Source: Nautilus pompilius
Lineage: Eukaryota > Mollusca > Cephalopoda > Nautilida > Nautilidae
NCBI GenBank assembly: GCA_018389105.1
Contig: JACATO010002193.1
Location: forward strand, 1 to 64,000
DNA: 64,000 bases
Reading direction: 5' to 3'
Below, piece by piece: positions 39,701 through 46,400 of the stretch; the stretch's first letter is position 1; every line of letters begins with the position of its first letter. The position numbers and the translations under genes are program-made. The notes beneath the pieces are model-generated. The model saw only the letters and a program-made list of their open reading frames with translations, searched no databases and was not told the origin of the DNA.

Positions 39701-41899
39701 ATTCTAAGGCCTTTCAACCTACCACTGTAACCCCTTCCATAAACTGCTCAGCTATCACCACCCTCAAAGGATGTACCAGGACTGTCAATACAGTTAATCA
39801 TATTGTTACTGATTTGTCTTCATACATATAGAGCAATCAAGAGATTTACAAGGAATGTATACAACTGCCTCAGCAGCTTAAACCTTTCTTAGTCTGTTAC
39901 TGGAGATAAATTCTTATTAGTGACCCTCTTAAATTATTCCTCTATCTTCGTCTGTTCCTTTTGTTTGATTGGTTTGTTTTGTTTGTTTTTTTTCAAGGGT
40001 TAACACAGAAAGTTCGCTGTTTTTATTAAAATGGCTATGTTTCGTTATATAAAAATTTTTTAGCATTTCTCGTAAAATAAACTGGAGAAATGCAACTGAG
40101 CTTTTTTTTTTTATCTCTCTCTCTTTTTGATGGTAGTCTGGTTTCTATGGAAACATATTTGGCAGAGAACTACTAATGAAAATCAATTTGATTAGTAGGT
40201 AGTCAAATTTCTTGGTCTTCAGCCTTGGTAGAAGTCAGAAGACCATGTTGCTGGCAAATGCCCAGGCCCTCAGCAACTCATGCAGATCCCAGAGTTTGTG
40301 AGTCATGCTGCAGTTCTCACACAATTGCACAGAATGGAGCTGATGCAGAAGTCCCCCATCAGAACCATCAGAAAGCTTCGTTTTCAGATGTGGAAGGAAA
40401 CCAACATGTCTGGCTATTGAAGAAGGGTGAAAAAAAAACCACACTGCAAATGTATTCCAGACCAAGCTGGTTCTGATCCAACTCTAGGCTAACCACTGTA
40501 CCACTGTGTCACTATGGTAAAAATTCATTCCTGAAAAAAATTACTGGCAAGTCTAAAAGTCAGGAGCCAAAATTAGGTACAGACAACATTCTCACGCTGG
40601 CTCTATAATTAATCTGAATTAATTAATTCTGTGCCAGTGCAGTTTAAAATCATGTTTTCTCATGCCAAGGAATGACCATCATCTTTTAAAAACAATTAAC
40701 TCTCCAAATCTAATTTCCATTAAGAATTTAGAAAGCAATGATGTTGACATTAATTCAAAATAAAGTACAAAATTCAATTCTATATTATACCTTTTTTAAG
40801 CAAAATTAAGGCTTTTAATAAGTCTGCTTACATAGGTTACTATTTTTGGGGAAAAATAACCATGACACTGTTCAAATGACTACATTACTAATTAATTAAG
40901 TTGGAAAACTGTTTATAGTCTCTGATTTCACCAGTCAAATAAATCACTTAAAAAAACTTAATTTCAATAAAAGTCATGGGCATTTACAACAACAGCCTAT
41001 GATATTTAAAGGAACAAATACATTTGTAAATAAAAATAGAATAAAATATTTTTAAATCCTACCATTTTCAATCACAAATAAGAATATTAAAGTTATGAAG
41101 CAATTGAGATTTAAATAATTAGCTAATAATAATAATTCTGTGGAAGAGAAACATAGCTTTTTACAAATTTAAATATTCAGATAAATCTTCACACTACGCA
41201 TACAGAGAACACTAGTTTTCTTAAGTAATTTCCTGAGACATATACCCCAAAACATAAAATCTATATACCCTACAGAGGAATGAATAGCAAAGACAGGACC
41301 ATTAACCAGTTCTCTTCAGTTTCCTGACAGCATCCATATAAAATGTGGAATACACAATTTGTGGATGATTTTTTTTCTTTCTTGGGGAACGTTATGAAAA
41401 GTTTAAGGGCAAGATACCCGTTTCTAAAAAAAAAAAAAACCTTTTGTTGTGTTTGCACACACCTATGCAACATTTGGCGTTTTCAAGAAGTAGGGGCATT
41501 GCAAAGATCATTTACCACAGTTAAATTTGAAAACAAACAACAACAAAAAAAAGATTCCTAATGATGTAGATCTAGTAATTATACTCACTACAACTTTTGA
41601 ACGCAACCTGCACAATTAATTAAGTCTCACACAACCAGGTGCGTTGCTTCTAAAATAACAGAGAATCGTTTGAAGGTGTTCTGGTGCTTTTGTTTACTTT
41701 AAAATGACCTGAGAGAGAGAGAGAGAGAGAGGAGAGGGATGGAGGGGGTGTGGTATAGACAAGAGTGAAATAAGCAATGCTGTAGAATTCGGCATCCGTC
41801 CGTTCCTACCTGAACAGGTGGGACCACGCGGATAGCTGGGATTTTAGAAATGTAAGTAACTCACCTTTTATCCATGCACGCCACCCAGCCGGACACCAT
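738..41899 (-). CDS. RAPGEF4: EPAC2-like Rap guanine nucleotide exchange factor gene, N-terminal five coding exons (partial)
   Basis: The five exons are 41899-41865, 13525-13383, 13073-12985, 9331-9185 and 795-738. All use GT-AG introns and join in phase to give about 157 residues; the rest of the gene lies beyond the left edge. Seen: a short start exon ending in ACMDK, then residues matching the first cyclic-nucleotide-binding domain of EPAC2, including [20 protein letters not shown] and a phosphate-binding cassette beginning FGES with the PRHATI segment (about residues 103-117), ending in KDFKILWE. In the family this domain is followed by DEP, a second cAMP-binding domain, REM, RA and CDC25 catalytic domains; cAMP binding releases autoinhibition so the enzyme loads GTP onto Rap at membranes. 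EPAC1 lacks this first domain, so the gene is of the EPAC2 type. Expression probably starts from the CpG-rich interval shared with the divergent zinc-finger gene. The family call is very strong; the exact orthologue name is inferred. Confidence 0.93.
3992..4012. repeat. (CT)n microsatellite
   Basis: An uninterrupted CT dinucleotide run of about ten units, followed by a short C tract and a mixed TCTCTGTGTG stretch. Confidence 0.95.
4430..6300 (+). mobile_element. Decayed RTE-like non-LTR retrotransposon
   Basis: Conceptual translation in shifting plus-strand frames shows reverse-transcriptase segments in the right order. [20 protein letters not shown] is at about 5284-5340, ALEYNKAI then LAFINYK at about 5370-5420, and [20 protein letters not shown] followed by KQGDP at about 5495-5575. 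[11 protein letters not shown] is at about 5695-5725 and a [10 protein letters not shown]-like segment at about 5937-5970. These match the RTE order of NQP-EQAGFRSG, YEKAFD and GVRQGD blocks. Upstream, [18 protein letters not shown] near 4540-4600 resembles the endonuclease end. Many stops and frameshifts make it a dead copy. The ends are approximate and no target duplication was found. Confidence 0.72.
8528..8767. mobile_element. piggyBac-like MITE (about 240 bp)
   Basis: The left end CTCTTTCCCTGCCAAAG and the reverse complement of the right end CCCTTTCCCTGCCAAGG match at 15 of 17 bases. TTAA abuts the left end at 8524-8527, as expected for piggyBac insertion; the right side reads TTTT, so that half of the duplication has decayed or never matched. 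TGCCAAAGTCAGAGA occurs twice near the left end. It has no coding capacity. Confidence 0.6.
9185..9331 (-). CDS. RAPGEF4: EPAC2-like gene, coding exon 4 (phosphate-binding cassette)
   Basis: The exon has 147 bases, exactly 49 codons, in phase 0 at both ends (acceptor CTTTCAG, donor GTAAGT). It contains VTLCTLGTG, the [15 protein letters not shown] phosphate-binding cassette and the closing helix KDFKILWE. The cassette has Glu and Arg at the expected cAMP-contact positions, so nucleotide binding is plausible, although domain A of EPAC2 is known to bind cAMP weakly. Confidence 0.96.
10124..10153. repeat. Compound (GT)n(CT)n microsatellite
   Basis: About seven GT units pass directly into about seven CT units. 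Confidence 0.93.
10495..11420 (+). pseudogene. Tc1-like transposase relic
   Basis: Plus-strand translations recover Tc1-family blocks in order but in different frames. [14 protein letters not shown] segment followed by SGLSGHVAG is at about 10806-10875, the second helix-turn-helix region. [12 protein letters not shown] is at about 11152-11190, corresponding to the second catalytic aspartate block. [15 protein letters not shown] is at about 11243-11290, the block that holds the last catalytic acid. Stops and frameshifts throughout mean it cannot encode a transposase. No inverted ends were identified. Confidence 0.8.
12985..13073 (-). CDS. RAPGEF4: EPAC2-like gene, coding exon 3 (beta-roll of domain A)
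   Basis: The exon has 89 bases. It completes a Leu codon and then reads [20 protein letters not shown] and a short SDTGDKK loop. FRQGD-GTNWY is a hallmark of the EPAC cyclic-nucleotide-binding fold. Acceptor TTTGCAG, donor GTTAGA. Confidence 0.95.
13383..13525 (-). CDS. RAPGEF4: EPAC2-like gene, coding exon 2 (start of cyclic-nucleotide-binding domain A)
   Basis: The exon has 143 bases, acceptor TTTGTATAG and donor GTATGT, and enters and leaves in matching phases. It encodes [20 protein letters not shown], then KAFEKFHP and GYYEDLEQG, the helical lead-in to the first cAMP-binding domain of EPAC2. It lies 309 bp upstream of exon 3 in transcript order. Confidence 0.95.
13675..13696. repeat. 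(CT)n microsatellite
   Basis: A pure CT run of about ten units, followed by CCCCCAC. Confidence 0.93.
15526..15565. repeat. (CAA)n(CAG)n trinucleotide repeat
   Basis: About nine CAA units pass into four CAG units. The open frame across it shows a glutamine run only because of the repeat; there is no sign of a gene at this point. Confidence 0.92.
15600..17420 (+). pseudogene. Relic of a Polinton/Maverick-type protein-primed DNA polymerase B gene
   Basis: Broken plus-strand frames carry family-B polymerase blocks in the correct order. [11 protein letters not shown] and [11 protein letters not shown] are at about 15690-15805. [16 protein letters not shown] segment is at about 15875-15920. [17 protein letters not shown] with a GIRR-like segment follows at about 16155-16235, and YNWAMST at about 16413-16435. 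[15 protein letters not shown] is at about 16890-16935, NQSAWLK at about 17098-17120 and KLMNNLVY near 17180. This pattern is typical of Polinton DNA polymerases and related animal adintovirus-like elements. Numerous stops, frameshifts and a triplicated internal block show that it is dead. No capsid, integrase or protease gene could be named nearby. Confidence 0.78.
16391..16880. repeat. 164-bp tandem triplication
   Basis: The unit beginning GAAAGAAATCATAAATAATT starts at 16391, 16555 and 16719, exactly 164 bp apart. The copies read as identical to the eye, which implies a recent duplication or an assembly artefact. The array lies inside the polymerase B relic and repeats its YNWAMST block. 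Confidence 0.95.
18603..18616. repeat. Poly-C tract (14 C)
   Basis: An uninterrupted C14 run followed by GCCTATGTCTGTC and CT repeats. Confidence 0.93.
21334..21361. repeat. (AT)n microsatellite
   Basis: A pure AT run of about 14 units, followed by GTGTATC. Similar shorter AT runs occur at about 19348-19370, 27225-27250 and 33844-33863. Confidence 0.92.
22651..23292. mobile_element. Candidate nonautonomous hAT-like element with CATGCC motifs
   Basis: The left end CAGAGTTCCAGCTAG and the reverse complement of the right end CAGTGTTACAGCTAG match at 13 of 15 bases and have the CAGNGTT form seen in hAT termini. The interior is richer in CpG than its surroundings and holds many CATGCC/CATGCG motifs. 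Flanking duplications are not convincing (both sides begin with a gaggg-like string). It has no coding capacity; short open frames here overlap each other and have no domains. Confidence 0.45.
23482..23710. repeat. 39-bp tandem repeat, six copies
   Basis: Units starting AGACAGCTTTAATAAATAGA begin at 23482, 23522, 23561, 23600, 23639 and 23678. The first step is 40 bp because of an extra base in a G tract, the rest 39 bp. As 39 is a multiple of three, the array reads as a 13-residue peptide repeat ending in RDFN on the plus strand. A GA microsatellite precedes it. Confidence 0.95.
23670..26094 (+). mobile_element. Decayed Jockey/CR1-like LINE
   Basis: It opens with an [11 protein letters not shown] segment (about 23693-23725) that resembles the GDFN-PLW motif of LINE apurinic endonucleases. 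An [15 protein letters not shown] segment follows at about 24268-24312. Near 24990 a PQGF-like stretch precedes [17 protein letters not shown] (about 25021-25070). [19 protein letters not shown] segment is at about 25215-25275, typical of the reverse-transcriptase thumb. The relic ends in an A-rich tract at about 26081-26093. Stops and frameshifts interrupt all frames. The clade is uncertain; the 5' end is unclear because the tandem array precedes it. Confidence 0.7.
26330..26720 (+). pseudogene. Tc1-like transposase relic
   Basis: Fragments such as [15 protein letters not shown] at about 26550-26598 recall the QDNARPH block of Tc1 transposases, followed by a degenerate tail rich in LRNP-like residues shared with the relic at 31.2 kb. 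Heavily decayed, with no clear ends. Confidence 0.6.
30560..31350 (+). pseudogene. Tc1-like transposase relic
   Basis: The frame around 30930-31140 contains [20 protein letters not shown], then [13 protein letters not shown] and [12 protein letters not shown]. These correspond to the GGSVMVWGG and QDNARPH blocks of Tc1-family transposases. AMSPNLSPM at about 31177-31210 corresponds to the WPA-SPDLNPIE block. Stops and frame changes show decay. Confidence 0.7.
31640..32120 (+). pseudogene. Tc1-like transposase relic (C-terminal part)
   Basis: [12 protein letters not shown] is at about 31702-31740. [17 protein letters not shown] segment lies at about 31915-31960, and [10 protein letters not shown] at about 31990-32020. 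Near 32050-32095 another frame gives LIQCQTW and further C-terminal-like residues. These match the C-terminal half of Tc1-like transposases. It is independent of the neighbouring relic, because both carry the same catalytic-region blocks. Confidence 0.65.
35136..37440 (-). mobile_element. pogo/Tigger DNA transposon, nearly intact (2,305 bp)
   Basis: Both ends carry the inverted repeat that begins CAGTGGAACCTCGTTCGAAC and matches over 25 bases, flanked by TA on each side (35134-35135 and 37441-37442), as expected for this superfamily. It holds one long transposase frame. Subterminal copies of TTCGTTGGA-CCGAG lie in direct orientation at both ends (about 35178 and 37384). It sits in intron 1 of the EPAC2-like gene in the same orientation as that gene. 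The matched ends suggest a fairly young insertion. Confidence 0.95.
35452..36954 (-). CDS. Tigger/pogo-family transposase (CENP-B HTH plus DDE domain)
   Basis: About 500 residues without an internal stop, close to the usual length for Tigger transposases. The N-terminal helix-turn-helix (about 1-55) includes [20 protein letters not shown]; a CENP-B-type second DNA-binding domain (about 60-125) includes [14 protein letters not shown]. The DDE domain shows VDETGLFYK (D162), LVLDNCSAH (D271) and [11 protein letters not shown] (D302), the expected DDD triad with 30 residues between the last two. The tail is acidic. Oddity: the frame has no ATG at its 5' end. It opens after TAA with TTG at 36954, while the nearest upstream ATG (36962) is out of frame, so a one-base loss or gain near the start is likely. 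The enzyme would cut and paste its own element at TA sites in the nucleus. Whether it is still active cannot be seen. Confidence 0.93.
   Translation of the reverse strand: METKYAAIQLVEEGKKSKTDIAKQFGVPLSTFSSWLSKRDEYKVAFEQQKIDSKHKTLKRSNNQDVEEALDLWLRNARASNVPISGPHLQEKARQLAEEMGSPDFKCSNGRLDRFKARKGLKFCSIKGEAKSVAPEAVDAWKSTLLPQLLNNYNPDCISNVDETGLFYKMQPNKTLAYKDEDGRGGKQSKNRITLLLGSNMTGTDKLKPLVINMNIRPHCFSRNKIKPAKLLVDWKANSNAWMTSDIFSRWLMEQDLRFRRENKKIALVLDNCSAHNVQVPLKNIKLVYLPPNTTSVTQPMDQGIIANFKHHYRTHYMTQCFVPACEEEEPTWTVLQAIGGINYAWNKVKLQTIFNSFSHCGFKIDTAEPPPADEEDDFPLVELLRRERLQVTQEEAEAYAMMDDNLLTSAPFSVEDITRAVQDRDEIAVGEDEDEPEEPHSPLPTTCQVADMLWSLQRFLWAGENPPKDPTISEYQDWMVKSHTSRLKQKTITDFFCII
40217..40520 (-). mobile_element. 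tRNA-derived SINE (candidate)
   Basis: Read on the minus strand from about 40520, the sequence begins with a tRNA-like head containing GTGACACAGTGGTACAGTGG and GGTTAGCC, a reasonable A box; the B box is degenerate. The body shares a GGAAGGAAACC-like segment with the SINE at 59.6-59.9 kb. Exact ends and target duplications were not resolved. Confidence 0.45.
41711..41733. repeat. (GA)n microsatellite
   Basis: About eleven GA units just downstream (in gene orientation) of the first EPAC2-like exon. Similar GA runs lie at 23460-23476 and 28834-28850. Confidence 0.93.
41865..41899 (-). CDS. RAPGEF4: EPAC2-like gene, coding exon 1
   Basis: Thirty-five bases from ATG at 41899, reading [11 protein letters not shown] plus two bases of an Arg codon, then donor GTGAGT. 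It mirrors the short vertebrate start exon that ends in ACLDKR. No other in-frame ATG occurs between this one and an in-frame TAG about 100 bases upstream, so the start is well supported. The codon is completed by the first base of exon 2. Confidence 0.9.
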
Positions 41900-43416
41900 G
41901 TTTCGAACTGCACGGCCCTTGTCGGAGTTAGGGGGTCGGGGGAGGGGGAGGTTAGGGAGAGTGAATCGGATGGAAGGAATCGGCTCTCGGCAGCCCTAAC
42001 CTCCAAGGAGCACCGCCTTTACTATCTGCGGTGACATGGATCGGCCCAGGATCTCTTCGGGCTGGGGGTGGTGGGGTGGGACAGGAGATAGCGAACCTTG
42101 TGCCCCCGCGATCTCTCGAGCCCCGCCAGTGGGTCCGGGGCACTAAGACTCTCTGTGAACGACGACGATGATAAATCCTCCTCCTCCTCCTCACTCTCTC
42201 TCCCCCTCCCTCCAGCCTGGTTAGAGAAAAATCAATTTCCTCCACCTAAATAATAATAATAATAATAATACTGTTCGGTTCCTGAGGTTGAATTAACCAG
42301 CATATTCAAAACAACAACAACAAAAAGAAATTAAAGATAATAGATGTATATATTTCTTTGAGTGTGGTGCAGCGAAACACATGTTACTAGTATCGGCAGC
42401 CAATGAACTGCAACATTACAACAACGCAGTCCGTTTAATACGCGTTTCTCGATTGGATTAACGATTCTCTCTCTCTCTTATATATATATATTTTTTTTTT
42501 TAAATTGGGTTGTACAACATTTGTTTCGGAAAATATCGATTAACCCATCAATTAATGTAACATAAGTAACGCCCCCCCCTTTTTCGCATATCGTTGTTCT
42601 ATATTTAAACCGACCCGTTTTCCAAACAAAACTGCGTGTTCCATTACATTAATCGGAATTTAATTTCTCCTTTCGCCCTATTTTCACTTTACAATAGGAT
42701 GGTGATGGTCCCCCGAATAGATCTTATACCATGCAAATCATTCGCTCTATTTTTTTTACTTTATTTACCCAGAGAACGCATCTCCATGGAAACAGAGGTA
42801 ACCCACTAGATGTTAAAACTTCTAAATTGTTTGTTTTTTATTAAAACATTTCAGTTTTTTTGATTGTTTTAATCAATTATTGTCCACACACACACACACC
42901 ATTAAAAACCAATCTTTGGAGCTCGGGATGAGCGCTTGACTTACGATAATTTCTTTATGTATTTTCGATTTATCTGAAGATTACTGTCGCGTCCGCCAAT
43001 TGTCTCCATGTACTACAATGCGGTTTCAGGTGAGATAGATGCTCACCTTGTAAGGTTTCCATAAAAACATTAAAAAATTTATTTAATAAGTTAGACTGAA
43101 CCCTGAATACATAGAAAACGAATATTTTTTTTTTGAGGCAATAGCCTCTAAATCTTGGAATTATAAAGGAACTTTTTTATCTTTTTTTCCGTAATAATTA
43201 CGTAATTTTGGTGAATCAAAAAGAAAAGTTACTTACGGACGGCGGGAAACCTGGGGGAACTTCTACGCACTTACGGAATGTCCCGAGCGTTTCCGATCAC
43301 CGCCGACGTTGGTCGACGGCCATCGCATCTCGTTTGGCAGCGCCGACTGCGGTCGTTAATGAGTCGCGCTCGGCTTGTCTCCGTCGAGCTGGATCGATCA
43401 CTTGCGTGATCAGGCC
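41900..43416. promoter_or_regulatory. Shared divergent promoter interval
   Basis: The minus-strand EPAC2-like ATG and the plus-strand zinc-finger ATG face away from each other across about 1.5 kb. Both flanks (about 41880-42190 and 43220-43500) are visibly CpG- and GC-rich against an AT-rich background, as in metazoan bidirectional promoters. The middle holds a (TAA)n run (42248-42271), TA and T tracts and a C8 tract. No TATA box or transcription start can be fixed from sequence alone. Confidence 0.65.
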
Positions 43417-43486
43417 ATGGCGTACAGCAAAAGCGATAGATACGAGCACAGCCCGCACAAGAGATTTAAACACTGCGGTTTTCCGG
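43417..43486 (+). CDS. Zinc-finger gene, coding exon 1
   Basis: The exon has 70 bases from ATG, reading [20 protein letters not shown] then GFP plus one base of a Glu codon; donor GTAAGA. The ATG lies in a CpG-rich stretch, the phase fits exon 2, and the residue pattern (Lys, His, Tyr) looks protein-like. Confidence 0.8.
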
Positions 43487-46400
43487 GTAAGAGAGCTCTT
43501 GTTTTCGCCTGCCCACGTATAATTTACGGACCGGGGGGGGGTCGGCCATGACTGCGGCTTCTTAGCAACGACGGGGAACTTGTAATTAATCGTTCCCCCC
43601 CCCCTTACCGCCGAGTGTGAGCCGTCTGCCCCTTAGGGGTTGCATCTACCGCTGGAGGAAGTCGGGGTGGGGGGGGGTTGGCCGTCACTTTCGACAGAGG
43701 GTAAAATCTTAAGTAATCCGGGGGACCGTGGTAATTATTTCATGTGGAACCGAAAGAAGAAGGACACCGCCCTCGTCCCCAAGTTCGAGACATCTGGCGT
43801 AGGATCAGTAATTAAGCTAATGAGCTTTGATCCTGATGCTGAGAATAAAGAACTTAGGATGGAATTGACCGGCAGAAAGTCCAAGGTGGGGTGGGTGGGT
43901 GTTATTGGGGCTGTTTCCTTCCTCTAGTCTTTTTTTTTTTCTATTTTATTAGAAAATATATCCTCTTTTCCGTGTGTCAGACTCGCATTAAAAGGAAGGA
44001 TGGAGGAGGAGGTTTTTGCTGATCTCTACCTGACGTCTTCAGTCAGTTGTTAATTAAAAGGACAAGTGCACAGAATATTGGCTTGAGTGTGTTAAAACCG
44101 GCTTGTTATTTCTGTACCCAACTTCCCCGATACGGTGTGCTATGTTACCAAAACAACAACACTTCTGTGGGGGTGGGGCACCACTCATATCCATTAAATA
44201 TCACATCCACCTCCTATAATTTGTTTTGAAATAAGAACACACACACACACACACACACAAATACAACATAAGAACCCAATAGGTAAATCGAAGTTTCACC
44301 CCTGAGATGCCATCTAATATCTCGAGGAAACATGGAAAAGTAAGGAAGGCTTGCACTTGTGCCTCGGCTCTACCTCACGGGAACATGGATTCACAGATAA
44401 CAAGGGAGGGGTGTACTTTTTGGCAGCTTTGTGATCAGCAGAATTCTCTTTACCTGATACATCAAGGTGTCTTATTCCATGGTGCAGCTTAAAACAGGAG
44501 AGCCACCCATCATAAAAGAACATGGCTAAGATAGCTCTCAGTTGTCAATAAAGTGAAGGCATTATTCTCCTCCTCCTTGTACACTACTTAACCGATACAC
44601 ACACCATATTTAATTTGCTAAGAAAAAATTTAAAACCATGTGAAAAGAAGCAACTAAAAGTAATACTTATGTTACAAGGACTTTACTAAAGGTTTTTTTA
44701 CACCCCATTACTCTGCTTTGCCATAGTTGGCTGATGAATCTGGTTCTCACTAAATTAACTCTTTACATTTAGAGTTTCACCTATGGAAAAATGTTAAATT
44801 CTAGTTTTTGTTTGATAGCTCAGTCAGTCTTTGCACCAGAGGTTTAGATAGATAGTTCTGCTGTAAATAATCTGCTAGGGATATTCAAATAAAGCATGGC
44901 TAGGTTTTATTATGGTGATTATATTGCAGTTTGGTTGCATATTAATGTCCTTGCAACATTGCTGTGCAGTGTTGTAAATAAGCTCCATTTCTGACTCAAA
45001 CTATACTTTGAAACTATGCTAAATTTGTAGATGTTTTATTTGTTGTGGAAATTAATTTTCATATGTATAACTTGTATAATTACACAAATAATTGTAGTTT
45101 AAACTTGTACTACCAGGTTTGAGCTTCAGAGATTGCTTGAGAAGTTATAGTTGGAGCTTTGTCGTTTGTTAGATCTACAAGATGTGCATTCATAATGGGA
45201 AATCTGATTGGCTGTTTTCATTGCTTTACATTGGTGGCAGATTCATTGTAACTTCTGGTACTTTCCCAGAATTCTCATAAGAAATGAGGCTGTAACATTG
45301 TTATAATTAGTACTTTGCTATCTTTATTTATTTTATTTTTATTTTTTTTACAAGTGTATTGTCAAGCTGAAGAAAAGTCTGAGGAATGGACAAGAAGAGA
45401 GGGCAATTATGGTTTTTTTGCCATGTTTGTCAGATTGGATTTTTGTCTAGTGAGGTAAGGGAATTGCATTAGTATTCATCTTTTACACGTTGGCAACAAC
45501 TTTGGTAATTTCCTGGACTGAATACAAACTTTAACTTTCATCTGAACCTGAAGTGGTTTCTGTTGGGTCAGATTTATTTCTAGCAGTTACTGTCCTGGAT
45601 ACTTTTCAATGGGTATTGGCAGCATAACACAGAAACCTGCCTACTTGGTTTTCTGCAAACACAGAAACAACAAAACGTTTGTTGTGAGTTTTATATTTTT
45701 ATTTGTTTTTGTTTTCCAGGCTTTTAAAAGGCACACAGATGGCCTAATGCACATTCAAAAAATCATGAAACTAGATATCAGTGCAGATAACCAAATGTTT
45801 AAAAGTGAGTAATAAATGGTTTTTATGATCAGACATTTTCTAGATTTTGTCTCAAGTAAGAAAAGAAGAGATCATAACATACTTAAAGTGACTGAAAGTT
45901 GTAAAGGTTGATATTTGAATTTCTAAACTTACGAGCCATTTAAGTGTTAAAGGGTCATTACATTGATGTTAATAATGCAATTCTTTTAGCAGATGTTACT
46001 TTTTTAGTAACTGGAGCTGATAATTTTAACCTTTAAATCCTCTTTACCATTGGGTCACTGTCAGAAGCACATGTTTGATATCTCAAAACCTTTCTATCTA
46101 CTAGCAGATGTGCCTTGAGTAGTAGCTTGGTTCTTTTAGTTTTCTTTTGTCATGCTGTTGGTTATTGATGATAGTGCCTTTTTTATCATCACCTGGTGTC
46201 TTGCATGATCTAATTTTTGGCAAAATAGACATTTGTTTTTCACTCTCTGAAATTGTGTGTGAGCTCAGATTCAGTTGTAGCAAAAGTATCTGTAGAAGGC
46301 AGTCCTTGTTGTATAAAGCCATGCAGAATGTTTAGAACTTTCAGAGTCTCAGTGTTTGAAGGCAGGGGTTGATTCTCATCTTCATTACCATAATCAAAAT

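Larger units (their letters stand above)
13526..41864 (-). other. EPAC2-like gene, intron 1 (about 28.3 kb)
   Basis: A very long first intron, almost entirely AT-rich and repeat-bearing: a Polinton-type polymerase relic, a Jockey-like LINE relic, three Tc1-like relics, a candidate hAT-like MITE, a near-intact Tigger element and a SINE, plus microsatellites. Stretches 13.7-15.5, 27.0-30.5, 32.2-35.1 and 37.5-40.2 kb hold no feature I can name. Segments at 37.6-38.3 and 38.6-39.2 kb look less AT-rich and may be unidentified repeats. Confidence 0.75.

Noticed and set aside
41952-42245. A 97-codon minus-strand open frame rich in Arg and Pro
   Set aside because: It sits in the GC-rich 5' region of the EPAC2-like gene, is out of frame with the first coding exon and looks like a GC-content artefact.
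43208-43522. A 104-codon plus-strand open frame overlapping zinc-finger exon 1
   Set aside because: It uses a different frame from the ATG exon that joins exon 2 in phase; it has no domain and reflects local GC content.
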